Below, in pieces: positions 52,454-61,070 of a stretch of 64,000 nucleotides of DNA; position 1 is the first letter of the stretch, and every line of letters starts with the position of its first letter. The position numbers and the translations under genes are program-made. Source of the DNA: PALSA-1296 sp038210275 (GTDB taxonomy: Bacteria; Bacteroidota; Ignavibacteria; Palsa-1295); NCBI GenBank assembly GCA_038210275.1, contig JBBQWV010000018.1, forward strand, positions 1-64,000, in the 5' to 3' direction. The notes under the pieces are model-generated. The model was not told the DNA's origin. It made no database searches and worked only from the letters and a program-made list of their open reading frames with translations.

Positions 52454-53436
52454 TAGTAATGCTGAAGTTTAATCGTCTTCACTGTGCCATCAGAAGCGGA
52501 GAATCTTGCAAATAATTCTCCATGGGGCAAGCCATTTCCCGGCAAGACGATATGATCCCGTCCCTCATCATAGACTTTATTTCCTCCGTCATAGACTTTC
52601 TTGCCAAGAAGATCAAAGACTTCAAAGCGAATAGCAACTGCTTCGCGGCAAGTGAAATCTATCTTTGTTTCCGAAGAGAATGGATTTTCTAAAGCAATAA
52701 TATTACTCAGGATTTCTCCGTGAGTGGCATCAATGAATTTCTTCACATCGGATTTAGGTCCGCGAAGGATTCCAAGACCTAAATCTTCAAGAGATGGTAA
52801 CGTCGAATCAAAGGGAGTTAATGTTGGATTACGAACTGAATCCGACCATATAAAATATGCTTTATCCCAGGTGGCTTTTACATAGTTTTTCAAGTAATTT
52901 GCCAGATTTCGACACTTACTTGAATCAATGACCCAGTATTCAAATGTTAAAAATCCTTTATAGTCATCTCCGCGTTGGTCGTTAAACCAACCAAATGTAC
53001 TTTGAATTTCTCCCAAATCTGCACAGTAATAGTTTGTATCTAAATTATAGTACAAAACTTTTTTTAGCCATTCGCGATATTCTTGAGACCGATGTAGATC
53101 AGAACTCCTTGATGCATTCATACTTCCTACATCAATGAATGTTTCCCAAGCATTTGAAAGATAAGCACAGCTTTCTATATATTTCCTGTATGCATCATAA
53201 GCATCTTGAGGTCTATTCTTCAAAGCTTCGGCTGCTAGTATTAAATTCTGACAATGAGTGAAGCCTGTATCATTTACTAAAGCGAAAAGCTTGTTACCTT
53301 TAGGCTTGGTTGACTCATTCGGTATCCCACTGCTACACGAAACACCTGCCTTCAATAAATGTGGTACTTGTGCAACAGCATTGTCAATAATGACAATACT
53401 GTGCAAAATGAATAAAAGGATGCTGAATTTCTTCAT
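52453..53436 (-). CDS. T9SS-sorted repeat paralogue, copy B (middle)
   Basis: A 327-residue paralogue. It has the same signal peptide as copy C (MKKFSILLFILHSIVIIDNA), but the middle differs (TGFTHCQNLILAAEALKNRP, YRKYIESCAYLSNAWETF, GWFNDQRGDDYKG). Sorting domain as in the others. It overlaps both neighbours by one base, so the three are translated as a coupled set. The variable middle with constant ends suggests a diversified binding surface. Confidence 0.8.
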   Translation of the reverse strand: MKKFSILLFILHSIVIIDNAVAQVPHLLKAGVSCSSGIPNESTKPKGNKLFALVNDTGFTHCQNLILAAEALKNRPQDAYDAYRKYIESCAYLSNAWETFIDVGSMNASRSSDLHRSQEYREWLKKVLYYNLDTNYYCADLGEIQSTFGWFNDQRGDDYKGFLTFEYWVIDSSKCRNLANYLKNYVKATWDKAYFIWSDSVRNPTLTPFDSTLPSLEDLGLGILRGPKSDVKKFIDATHGEILSNIIALENPFSSETKIDFTCREAVAIRFEVFDLLGKKVYDGGNKVYDEGRDHIVLPGNGLPHGELFARFSASDGTVKTIKLQHY

Positions 53437-54428
53437 CAGTAATGCTGAAGTTTAATCGTCTTCACCGTTCCATCAGAAGCCGAGAATCTTGCAAACAACT
53501 CTCCATGGGGCAAGCCATTTCCCGGCAAGACGATCTGATCAAGTCCTTCATCATAGACTCTATTCCCGCCGTCATAGACTTTCTTGCCAAGCAGATCAAA
53601 GACCTCGAAGCGAATGGCAACTGCTTCGCGGCAAGTGAAATCTATCTTCGTTTCCGAAGAGAATGGATTTTCTAAAGCAATAATATTGGATAGGATTTCA
53701 CCTCGTGCTGCATCAATGAATTTCTTGACATCGGCAGGTTTACCACGAAGAATACCTAATCCTAAATCTTCAAGAGATGGTAACGTCGAATCAAAGGGAG
53801 TTAATGTTGGATTGTGCACTGAATCACTCCAAGCATTGTAGAGTGCATTCCATGTTGCAGGAATTTGAACAGTATCCATATATGCTGTTGATTTGGGACA
53901 TCTATTTGTCTTTACAAGAAAATATCCGATAGCCAATGCACCTCTATAATCGTTACCTCTTTGATCATTGAACCAATGCAGTGTTTGTAGAATTTGATTG
54001 ACATCTACACAATAAAAATTTGTATCCAAGTTGTAGTACAGTACTTTCTTCAGCCATTCTCTATATTCAGCAAAACGAGAAACATCGCCATTTCTCTTTG
54101 TATTCATTGAACCAATATCCGAAAAAGTCGTCCAGGAATTTGAAAGATAAGCACAGCTTTCTATATAAGCACGGTACGCATCGTATGCTGACTGATATTG
54201 CTGTGATTCATTAAGAGATTCAGCTTTCTTTATTAGAGTGACACAATGGTCGAAACTAGTGTCAGTTACAACCGAGAGCGACAACAGACTCTTTTGCTTA
54301 ACACTTAAAGGTGTCTGCCCCAATCCACTTCCCATCATCACTTGAATAATCGCAAGCTGGACGATGAAGATTACAAATCCTTCTTTTACGAAAAGCGAAA
54401 ATGACGTTAAAGTTATTGAATTATTCAC
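53436..54428 (-). CDS. T9SS-sorted repeat paralogue, copy A (first)
   Basis: A 330-residue paralogue, first transcribed. Its signal anchor differs (MNNSITLTSFSLFVKEG, hydrophobic 17-35), yet from DTSFDHCVTLIKKAESLNES onward it resembles copy C (QQYQSAYDAYRAYIESCAYL). Its sorting domain matches those of the other copies almost exactly. No catalytic motif is visible. It faces rplT across 257 bases. Confidence 0.78.
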   Translation of the reverse strand: MNNSITLTSFSLFVKEGFVIFIVQLAIIQVMMGSGLGQTPLSVKQKSLLSLSVVTDTSFDHCVTLIKKAESLNESQQYQSAYDAYRAYIESCAYLSNSWTTFSDIGSMNTKRNGDVSRFAEYREWLKKVLYYNLDTNFYCVDVNQILQTLHWFNDQRGNDYRGALAIGYFLVKTNRCPKSTAYMDTVQIPATWNALYNAWSDSVHNPTLTPFDSTLPSLEDLGLGILRGKPADVKKFIDAARGEILSNIIALENPFSSETKIDFTCREAVAIRFEVFDLLGKKVYDGGNRVYDEGLDQIVLPGNGLPHGELFARFSASDGTVKTIKLQHY

Positions 54429-54616
54429 GAATACCTTTTATTAACGAGGAAAAAACATGATTGCCTATTCCAATAGTTACAATATACTAAACTTTTGGGG
54501 TATGAAATTTAAAAAGCAAAGTCTTAGAAAGCCGAACTGTACCCCCCATTTCTCTGTTATTTGCGCCTCAACTAAATCCCGCTGCGTTAAGCGCCAGTAC
54601 AAAATGGCGGTCTTGA

Positions 54617-54660
54617 TACCGTAAGGTGAATAGATTCAGATGCTTACACGGCTTTTTTAT
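54617..54660 (+). promoter_or_regulatory. Possible L20 leader attenuator
   Basis: CCGTAAG pairs with CTTACACGG (a bulge), followed by CTTTTTT. It lies 26 bases before the rplT start. L20 controls its own leader in other bacteria; similarity here is by position only. Confidence 0.4.
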
Positions 54661-54685
54661 CACAATAAAAATCTGAGAATTTACA

Positions 54686-55045
54686 ATGCCAAGAGCTAAA
54701 AACCTACCCGCGGCTAAACACCGCAAGAAAAAAGTCCTCAAAGCCGCCAAAGGCTTTTGGGGAATGCGCAAAAATGTTATCACCGTTGCAAAGCATCACG
54801 TTGATAAAGCCCGCCAGTATGCTTACCGTGACCGTCGCGTCCGTAAGCGCGAATTCCGTGCACTGTGGATCGTTCGCATCAATGCCGCCGCACGAGAGAA
54901 CGGTACGACGTATTCACGTCTTATCGGAGCTTTCGCAAAGACCGGCATCACGATCAACCGTAAACTTCTCTCCGATATTGCAACTCGCAATCCGGAAGCA
55001 TTTACCGCATTGGTAAAGGCAGCAAATCCGAAGCCGAAAAAATAG
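54686..55045 (+). CDS. rplT: Ribosomal protein L20
   Basis: A 119-residue bL20 with MPRAKNLPAAKHRKKKVLKA, GFWGMRKNVITVAKHHVDKA, YAYRDRRVRKREFRALWIVR and LSDIATRNPEAFTALV. It usually follows infC and rpmI; neither is found upstream, where T9SS genes on the other strand begin. A partial hairpin with T-run (CCGTAAG...CTTACACGGCTTTTTT, about 54617-54660) precedes the start and could be an autoregulatory leader. Confidence 0.96.
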   Translation: MPRAKNLPAAKHRKKKVLKAAKGFWGMRKNVITVAKHHVDKARQYAYRDRRVRKREFRALWIVRINAAARENGTTYSRLIGAFAKTGITINRKLLSDIATRNPEAFTALVKAANPKPKK

Positions 55046-55097
55046 AACCCGGATTGAGATGGATTTTTGAAGGATTTTAAGGATTCTTCAACCCGAA

Positions 55098-55128
55098 AAG
55101 GTCAGGCATTGCCTGACCTTTTTTTATT
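55098..55128 (+). terminator. Terminator of rplT, possibly shared with the convergent DinB gene
   Basis: AAAGGTCAGGC, loop ATT, GCCTGACCTTTTTTT. It is flanked by an A-run on the left, so it works from both strands. DinB stops at 55129. Confidence 0.9.
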
Positions 55129-55620
55129 TTAGATCTGTTGCACAGTCGGTTTCCAAGAGCCTTGTAACTTTCTGGTGTGAATAATTTGTCCAATATGATA
55201 TGCATTATGTATATTAATATCGGCGAGAATCGAATACCATGTTGAATTATTGTATTTACTGCTCAACTTTTCTTCATCTGCTTTGGTCAAATCGGTACTC
55301 CACTTTAAAAGAAGAGCATCGAGTTTTTCGATTGTAGAATTCCAATCTTCTTGAGATGGATTTTCTTTATCTCCCTCAAATGTTGAGTCGTTATTCCCCT
55401 CGAACTTCGGAATTTCAAGGTCATTAAAACGCAGGAGATAGCGGTCATTCCAGAATAGGAGATGATTCACTGTCTGCCATATTGAATTATTCGTACTGCC
55501 ATCACGCCAACCCGCTTGCTCCGCCGTTAAATCGGTAAGCGCTTTTCTCATTGGTACGAACCAGCTTTCGTCATCGTGGCACGCAGCCATTTGCTTTAGA
55601 AGGATTTCTTTTGCATTCAT
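55129..55620 (-). CDS. DinB-family metal-binding four-helix protein
   Basis: A 163-residue DinB-like protein. Seen are WQTVNHLLFWNDRYLLRF (first His), and the paired His region ADINIHNAYHIGQIIHTR near the C-terminus, which together form the usual three-His site. The family includes bacillithiol/mycothiol-type thiol transferases and damage-inducible proteins. Its specific substrate is unknown. It is monocistronic. Confidence 0.88.
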   Translation of the reverse strand: MNAKEILLKQMAACHDDESWFVPMRKALTDLTAEQAGWRDGSTNNSIWQTVNHLLFWNDRYLLRFNDLEIPKFEGNNDSTFEGDKENPSQEDWNSTIEKLDALLLKWSTDLTKADEEKLSSKYNNSTWYSILADINIHNAYHIGQIIHTRKLQGSWKPTVQQI

Positions 55621-55721
55621 ATTTTTTCATAATTTACATTCATAAAAAAGCTGAAATTTAGCAGAAGTGTTCCTCTCTAAAAAGAATGGTAGAGGCTTAA
55701 GTTAAAGAAAAATTTTCAAGG

Positions 55722-55836
55722 ATCTCGTCGCGAGGACGGCTTTAGCCTGACGTGGCGATCTAAAAATCTGAAATGCACAGTGCTCTTTAATATTTTAGAT
55801 TGCCACGACCGGCTGAAGCCGATCTCGCAATGACAT
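55722..55836. repeat. GTCATTGCGAG-type palindromic element
   Basis: The left arm CTCGTCGCGAGGACGGC... and right arm ...GATCTCGCAATGACATT pair, with inner words GGCGATCTAAAAATC and ATTTTAGATTGCCACG. It carries the variant word GTGGCAATCT (CGTGGCGATC) also seen at 9556 and 60864. Confidence 0.78.
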
Positions 55837-55935
55837 TAAAAATTAAATTTGAGCCAATCTACAGAGAAATACTATGGAACCACTGCATAGGTGCCTATAT
55901 GTTACAGATATACTTCACTATTTTTCAATAATTAT

Positions 55936-56364
55936 ATGAGTAAAGGATTAACAGTCGAGAAATCAATTCTTATTAATGCCAGCCCCGATAAAGTCTGGGA
56001 TGTGATCACCAATCCTGCGAAGGTAAAAGTGTATATGTTTGGTACGGATATGACTGCCGATTGGAAGGTCGGCGGCAAGATCACCTATAAAGGCGAGTGG
56101 GAAGGGAAGTCTTACGAAGATGGTGGGACTATTCTTGAACTTGAACCGGAAAAGATCTTGAAATCTACGTATTGGAGTTCGATGTCCGGCACGGAGAATA
56201 CTCCGGAAAATCAGATGGTGGTGACCTATAAGCTCGAACCCAAAGATGGCGGTACGCTTATGACGGTGATTCAGGATAATAACAAGACCGAAGAAGCCAA
56301 GGAGCATTCGGGCGATAATTGGGGCATGGTGCTCAACTCCATGAAAAAAATAGCTGAGGGATAA
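55936..56364 (+). CDS. SRPBCC (AHSA1-like) protein
   Basis: A 142-residue START/AHSA1-type protein. LTVEKSILINASPDKVWDVI, WKVGGKITYKGEWEGKSYED and a C-terminal helix NWGMVLNSMKKIAEG give the hydrophobic-pocket fold. ATG 55936 is chosen over an upstream 55891 frame start because it gives a standard N-terminus. It resembles the two proteins at 57238-58094. Ligand unknown. Confidence 0.86.
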   Translation: MSKGLTVEKSILINASPDKVWDVITNPAKVKVYMFGTDMTADWKVGGKITYKGEWEGKSYEDGGTILELEPEKILKSTYWSSMSGTENTPENQMVVTYKLEPKDGGTLMTVIQDNNKTEEAKEHSGDNWGMVLNSMKKIAEG

Positions 56365-56440
56365 CATCTGCGGGAGTTTTGCGTAGAACCAAACTGTTTG
56401 AAGATAACTTAAAACTCTTTAATTTTTATAAAATATTACT

Positions 56441-57070
56441 ATGTTACGATTAGGTGATGAAGCGCCGAACTTTACGGCAAAGACAACTGAAGGAGAGATC
56501 AATTTTCATAAATGGATGGATGGAAAATGGGCTATGCTTTTTTCTTATCCTGAAGATTTTACGCCTGTCTGTACGACAGAATTAGGTGCAGTGGCAAAGC
56601 TCCTGCCTGAATTCGAAGGAAGAAATACGAAGGTGATCGGATTGAGCGTTGACTCGGTCAAAGCACATGAAGAATGGAATAAAGATATTAATGAAACGCA
56701 ATGCACCGTGATGAACTATCCTGTCATTGGCGATGAAGATAGCAAGGTATCAGATCTTTATGATATGATCCACCCTAATTCATCGGGCAAGCAGACCGTT
56801 CGCTCCGTATTTATTATTGGACCGGATAAAAAAGTAAAGCTTTCAATGATGTACCCTTCTTCTACGGGAAGAAATTTCAAAGAAGTTCTTCGTACAATTG
56901 ACGCATTGCAGATCGCAGAAAAATACGACGTTGCAACACCTGTTGATTGGAAAGATGGCGATGATATGATCGTCAAACCTTCGACGAAAGATTCTGAGCT
57001 GGAAACAAAATTTCCGCAAGGCGTAACGAAGATCAAGTCGTATCTTCGCACAACTCCTCAACCAAAATAG
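56441..57070 (+). CDS. 1-Cys peroxiredoxin (Prx6 type)
   Basis: A 209-residue peroxiredoxin. Peroxidatic C44 in DFTPVCTTELGA, IGLSVDSVKAHEEWNKDI, TVRSVFIIGPDKKVKLSMMY and STGRNFKEVLRTIDALQ are Prx6/AhpE hallmarks. C-terminal extension DDMIVKPSTKDSELET is typical. No resolving Cys in the usual place; one further Cys (QCTVMNYPVIGDED). Removes peroxides. Confidence 0.93.
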   Translation: MLRLGDEAPNFTAKTTEGEINFHKWMDGKWAMLFSYPEDFTPVCTTELGAVAKLLPEFEGRNTKVIGLSVDSVKAHEEWNKDINETQCTVMNYPVIGDEDSKVSDLYDMIHPNSSGKQTVRSVFIIGPDKKVKLSMMYPSSTGRNFKEVLRTIDALQIAEKYDVATPVDWKDGDDMIVKPSTKDSELETKFPQGVTKIKSYLRTTPQPK

Positions 57071-57104
57071 ATAAAAAGGATGTAGCCCCGTGCTTTTTCT
57101 TAAA

Positions 57105-57206
57105 TGTCATTGCGAGCGATAGCGAAGCAATCTAAACTTCAAGTTGCTCTGAGTACGAAAGTGTAGATTGCTTCGTCAGTCGCTACGCTCCTTCCTCGCA
57201 ATGACG
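57105..57206. repeat. GTCATTGCGAG palindromic element
   Basis: TGTCATTGCGAGCGATAGCG pairs with CGCTACGCTCCTTCCTCGC and ATGACG; the inner GAAGCAATCTA and TAGATTGCTTC pair too. It lies between two convergent genes. Confidence 0.82.
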
Positions 57207-57237
57207 TCAATAAAAATCGGGATACAATCTTTGCTAT

Positions 57238-57669
57238 TTATCCTTTCCACCAGGAATGATCGAGTGCAGTGCCTGTCTCGAGCAATGTTTTTAAACTGCT
57301 CATAATGGCAAACCATCCTTCAGCAATTGAAGTTTTCGCTTTATCACTGAAGCCATCATGAGTAATATTTAGTCGTATTTCCTTTTCCGACATTTTTATA
57401 ATCTCGAAGGTTACGGCTGATTCCGGTCCGCCTATTCCTGTATAGGATAATAATTTTGGCGGGTCTGATTTGAGAACAGTCCCTGCTAAATCATTAAGTT
57501 TACCTCCCCATGGCATAGCCATTTTTACCGGCGATCCGACTTGCCAATCTGACTCGATTTTCAATCCGCCCCAGTATTTCTGAGTGAATTCTGAACTGGT
57601 CAGCGCCTCCCTCAGCTTTTCCGGTGTGGTGTTAATATAAGTGCTATAAATAAATGTGTTTGTGCTCAT
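57238..57669 (-). CDS. SRPBCC (AHSA1-like) protein
   Basis: A 143-residue protein. TPEKLREALTSSEFTQKYWG, WQVGSPVKMAMPWGGKL, EIRLNITHDGFSDKA and EGWFAIMSSLKTLLETG match the AHSA1 family. ATG 57669 begins 8 bases after the preceding SRPBCC stop. The ArsR-SRPBCC arrangement is recurrent in bacteria. Confidence 0.88.
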   Translation of the reverse strand: MSTNTFIYSTYINTTPEKLREALTSSEFTQKYWGGLKIESDWQVGSPVKMAMPWGGKLNDLAGTVLKSDPPKLLSYTGIGGPESAVTFEIIKMSEKEIRLNITHDGFSDKAKTSIAEGWFAIMSSLKTLLETGTALDHSWWKG

Positions 57670-57677
57670 ATTTTTTC

Positions 57678-58094
57678 TTATGCGAAAGTTAATGTTTTTC
57701 CGGTTTCTAAAAGACTTTTGAGATTGCTGATAATACGCGGCCATCCTCCGCTGATACTATCGTAAGTCTTTTGTTCCAGATCTTCATGAATAACGGTGAG
57801 CTGAATTGTTTTTCCTTTTTGCTCAAGTTTATAGGTCACTGTTGAAGTTGAATCGTTTTCCATTACTCCTTCGAGATGATGAAAAGTAAACGCGAGCAAA
57901 CTGATCGGCTCAGATCTTAAGATCTTTCCATCCCAATCATCTCCCATTCTGATCGGCGAGCCGACCTTCCAATCTGTCTTTACATCTCTTCCAAAAAAAT
58001 ATTGCTTTACGAATTCCGGTTTGGTGAGTGCATCCCAAAGCTTCTGTTGAGTAGTCTCAATAAAGCTGACGTAAACGAAAGTATTTGTATTCAT
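57678..58094 (-). CDS. SRPBCC (AHSA1-like) protein
   Basis: A 138-residue protein. TTQQKLWDALTKPEFVKQYF, DWKVGSPIRMGDDWDGKIL and GWPRIISNLKSLLETGKTL are the family signatures. Starts 4 bases after the ArsR stop. It is the paralogue of the gene that follows it. Confidence 0.9.
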   Translation of the reverse strand: MNTNTFVYVSFIETTQQKLWDALTKPEFVKQYFFGRDVKTDWKVGSPIRMGDDWDGKILRSEPISLLAFTFHHLEGVMENDSTSTVTYKLEQKGKTIQLTVIHEDLEQKTYDSISGGWPRIISNLKSLLETGKTLTFA

Positions 58095-58098
58095 GTGA

Positions 58099-58416
58099 TT
58101 ATTTGTTTTTAGGGTTTTCGAGATCTTTTTTCAGCTTGCTCAGTGCAGCAAGCCGAGGTGTTTCGTATTTGCTAACCCAGCGCTCGAAGATCTCATTGAT
58201 CGGCACCGGGTTGAGGTAGTGCAGTTTTTCGCGTCCGCGCCATTGGATGACAACAAGATTTGCTTCTTCCAATAGTACAAGATGTTTTGTAACTGCCTGC
58301 CTTGTCATGGCAAGTTGTTCGCAAAGCTCGCCAAGAGTCTGACCGCTTTTCTTGTGCAGTCTATCCAGCAGTTTCCTGCGTGTCTCGTCGGCAAGAGCTT
58401 TGAAAACTTTGTCCAT
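58099..58416 (-). CDS. ArsR-family HTH regulator of the SRPBCC pair
   Basis: A 105-residue ArsR-type winged helix protein. KALADETRRKLLDRLHKKSG, TLGELCEQLAMTRQAVTKHL and VIQWRGREKLHYLNPVPINE are the signatures. It lacks the metal-binding CxC motif of ArsR/SmtB sensors, so its signal is not a classical metal. It heads the operon. A palindromic operator lies 17 bases upstream. Confidence 0.92.
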   Translation of the reverse strand: MDKVFKALADETRRKLLDRLHKKSGQTLGELCEQLAMTRQAVTKHLVLLEEANLVVIQWRGREKLHYLNPVPINEIFERWVSKYETPRLAALSKLKKDLENPKNK

Positions 58417-58432
58417 GTAGTTGTAAACTCAT

Positions 58433-58454
58433 TATGCAACTAAAAGGTTGCATA
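58433..58454. promoter_or_regulatory. Palindromic operator of the ArsR regulator
   Basis: TATGCAAC, six-base spacer TAAAAG, GTTGCATA. An exact 8-base inverted repeat 17 bases before the ArsR ATG, in the correct place for autorepression. Confidence 0.72.
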
Positions 58455-58557
58455 ACTTATTATTTATTTTTATTCTGTCACTGTAGTACTTCATTCTACA
58501 AAATACAACGTTCGCTATCTTCGCATTCTTTCGGGCTTTGATGCGTTAGAGAGTACC

Positions 58558-59463
58558 ATGGAATTTATCGATTACTACAAAGTTCTCGGCTTAGATAAAA
58601 GCGCCTCGGCAGAGGACATTAAGAAAGCATACCGTAAACTTGCCCGCAAGCATCATCCCGACTTGAACCCTAACGATGCAACGGCGAAGCAAACATTTCA
58701 GCAGATCAATGAAGCACATGAAGTTCTTAGTGATCCTGAAAAAAGAAAGAAATATGACCAGTACGGAAAGGACTGGAAACATGCAGAAGAATTTGAAAAG
58801 CAGAAAACTTCACAAGGTGGACAGCAATATTCTCAAGGATTCCAAAGCGGCGAATCAGCCTTTAATTCAACATATTCAGGCGAGGATTTTTCGGACTTCT
58901 TCTCTAATATGTTTGGTGGCGAGAGGGCGCAAGCAAGGCAGACAAAATTTCGAGGTCAGGATTATAACGCAGAGATAAGAATATCTCTTGCGGATGCCTT
59001 TTATACTCATGAACAGATGGTTACTGTTAATGGAAAGACACTGAAGATCACCGTTCCAGCCGGAATAGAGAATGGACAAAAACTTGCACTGCAAGGTCAG
59101 GGTGGAATCGGTGTTGGAGGAGGACCCAACGGAAATCTCTATATTACATTCGTTGTCGAGAACGATGCGAAGTTCAAACGCTCAGGAAACGATCTTTATA
59201 CGACACTCGATTTAGATCTTTATACAGCAGTGCTCGGCGGAGAAATCCTACTTCAGACGCTGAAAGGAAAAGTAAAGCTCAAGATAAAACCGGAATCACA
59301 AAGCGGAAACGAAGTGAAACTTGCAGGGATGGGAATGCCTGTCTATAAAAAAGATGGACATTTTGGGGATCTCTATGTAAAATATAATATCAAGACCCCT
59401 ACCAATCTTACCGAAAAAGAGAAGGAGCTATTTACCGAACTATCGAAAGTGAGGCAATCATGA
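58558..59463 (+). CDS. cbpA: DnaJ-like cochaperone CbpA
   Basis: A 301-residue type II J-protein. The J domain (1-70) has YYKVLGLDKSASAEDIKKAY and HPD at 33-35. A Gly/Phe-rich linker (FGGERAQ) follows, then two C-terminal substrate domains (VPAGIENGQKLALQGQG, VLGGEILLQTLKGKVKLK). No zinc-finger, so CbpA rather than DnaJ. The next gene, cbpM, overlaps by 4 bases. A near-consensus TATCTTCG (58516-58523) may be its -7 box. Confidence 0.92.
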   Translation: MEFIDYYKVLGLDKSASAEDIKKAYRKLARKHHPDLNPNDATAKQTFQQINEAHEVLSDPEKRKKYDQYGKDWKHAEEFEKQKTSQGGQQYSQGFQSGESAFNSTYSGEDFSDFFSNMFGGERAQARQTKFRGQDYNAEIRISLADAFYTHEQMVTVNGKTLKITVPAGIENGQKLALQGQGGIGVGGGPNGNLYITFVVENDAKFKRSGNDLYTTLDLDLYTAVLGGEILLQTLKGKVKLKIKPESQSGNEVKLAGMGMPVYKKDGHFGDLYVKYNIKTPTNLTEKEKELFTELSKVRQS

Positions 59464-59750
59464 ATACAGAAAAATTAATACCACTCGGTGAATTCTGCTT
59501 GCGACTTGGTATCGAAACCAGCTTTATTCTTTCTTTACAAGAACATGGTCTTGTGACGACAATCACTGAAGAACAAACGATCTATATTGACATCCTTGAA
59601 CTACCGAAATTGGAAAAACTTGTCAGACTTCACGAAGAACTTGATATCAATATCCCAGGCATCGAAGCGATCACGAACCTATTGGACAGGATCGAGATCA
59701 TGCAATCTGAGATCGCAAACCTGAATAATAGACTCAGACTCTATGAGTAA
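59460..59750 (+). CDS. cbpM: CbpA modulator CbpM
   Basis: A 96-residue MerR-like-fold protein. LIPLGEFCLRLGIETSFILS, LQEHGLVTTITEEQTIYI and a C-terminal coiled coil ITNLLDRIEIMQSEIANLNN match CbpM. It inhibits the J domain of CbpA. ATGA overlap with cbpA. Clear coupling. Confidence 0.9.
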   Translation: MNTEKLIPLGEFCLRLGIETSFILSLQEHGLVTTITEEQTIYIDILELPKLEKLVRLHEELDINIPGIEAITNLLDRIEIMQSEIANLNNRLRLYE

Positions 59751-59790
59751 GCGGGACACTTTCCGCCTCTCTCTGCGTTAATACTATCCT

Positions 59791-60849
59791 ATGACCGTAA
59801 ACGACTTACACGCCCGCAAATTAGAATTACTCACTTCCCTTGAAGTTGTCTCGACGGCTGCTGCCCTTGAAGCATTCAAACTTGCACATATTGTGCGCAA
59901 GGGATCTATTGCTGCACTCTTCGATGAGCTGAAAAATGTGCCAAAAGATATTAAGCCCGAAGTAGGGAAGGCGCTGAATGAATTGCGCGTGGCTATCGAA
60001 GCGGAATTCAAAGAGAAAGAAGCATCTCTCGGTGGAGGCGAAGTTTCGCATTCGGATAAGATCGATCTGACAATGCCTTCTCGTCCATTAACTGTCTCAG
60101 AACCGGGACATGAGCATCCTCTGACCAAGACACTCGATGAGATGGTGCAGATATTTGTCGATATGGGATTTGAAGTAGCTTATGGACCAGAGATCGAAGA
60201 TGATGAGCATAATTTCGAAAAATTAAATTTTGCTCCCGATCACCCAGCCCGTGATATGCAGGATACTTTTTTTATTAAGCCGAGCAAGGATTGGAAACCA
60301 AGTGATTCAGGTGAGATGCCTGCACTGCTTCGGACTCATACATCACCGGTTCAGGTTCGCCTCATGGAAGCAGGGAATCTGCCTATTCGTGCCGTAATGC
60401 CGGGAAGAGTTTATCGCAACGAGGCGATCAGCGCCAGAAGCGCCGCTTGTTTCTTTCAGCTTGAAGGGCTTGTGATTGATAAAGGTGTTTCGATGGCTGA
60501 TCTCAAAGGGATTCTACTTTCTTTCGCCAAACAATTTTATGGTGACGATTCGAAGATCCGTCTGCGTCCATCCTATTTTCCTTTCACCGAGCCAAGCGTT
60601 GAAGTTGATGTAAGCTGTTATATCTGCGGCGGCAAAGGCTGCCGAATCTGTAAGAATTCCGGCTGGTTAGAAGTCTTGGGAGCAGGAATGGTGCATCCGA
60701 ATGTTTTAACTGCCTGCGGAATTGATGCTGAAGTTTACACCGGCTATGCGTTCGGCATGGGTATAGATAGAACTGCATTGATGCGATACGGCATAAATGA
60801 TATTCGGCTTTTTACTGAAAATGACTATCGGTTTTTAAGGCAGTTTTAG
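59791..60849 (+). CDS. pheS: Phenylalanyl-tRNA synthetase alpha subunit
   Basis: A 352-residue class II synthetase subunit. N-terminal coiled-coil (1-95), RPLTVSEPGHEHPLTKTLDE, motif 2 RVYRNEAISARSAACFFQLE, then RPSYFPFTEPSVEVDVSCYI and motif 3 GMGIDRTALMRYGINDIRLF. A CICGGKGCRICKNSGWLEVL insert precedes motif 3. It charges tRNA-Phe with the beta subunit at 62821. Two lipoprotein genes lie between the pair. Confidence 0.96.
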   Translation: MTVNDLHARKLELLTSLEVVSTAAALEAFKLAHIVRKGSIAALFDELKNVPKDIKPEVGKALNELRVAIEAEFKEKEASLGGGEVSHSDKIDLTMPSRPLTVSEPGHEHPLTKTLDEMVQIFVDMGFEVAYGPEIEDDEHNFEKLNFAPDHPARDMQDTFFIKPSKDWKPSDSGEMPALLRTHTSPVQVRLMEAGNLPIRAVMPGRVYRNEAISARSAACFFQLEGLVIDKGVSMADLKGILLSFAKQFYGDDSKIRLRPSYFPFTEPSVEVDVSCYICGGKGCRICKNSGWLEVLGAGMVHPNVLTACGIDAEVYTGYAFGMGIDRTALMRYGINDIRLFTENDYRFLRQF

Positions 60850-60863
60850 TTTTATTAACTGTA

Positions 60864-60979
60864 ATGACATTGCGAGGAGTGCTTTAGCACGACGAAGCAA
60901 TCTAAAAACTTTAAGATTGAGACACTATTAAAGATTTTAGATTGCCACGTCGTCCGCAAGCGGACTCCTCGCAATGACA
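60864..60979. repeat. GTCATTGCGAG-type palindromic element
   Basis: ATGACATTGCGAGGAGTGC pairs with GCGGACTCCTCGCAATGACA. Inner words CGAAGCAATCTAAAAACTTT and ATTTTAGATTGCCACG also pair. It follows the pheS stop by 14 bases. Confidence 0.82.
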
Positions 60980-61070
60980 ATATAGTAAGCATGGCTCTAA
61001 TCCGTTTATCGCCGGTGCAACGATTTTACCATTTTTTGTATTACGTAATTATTAACAACGCCCCAATTTC

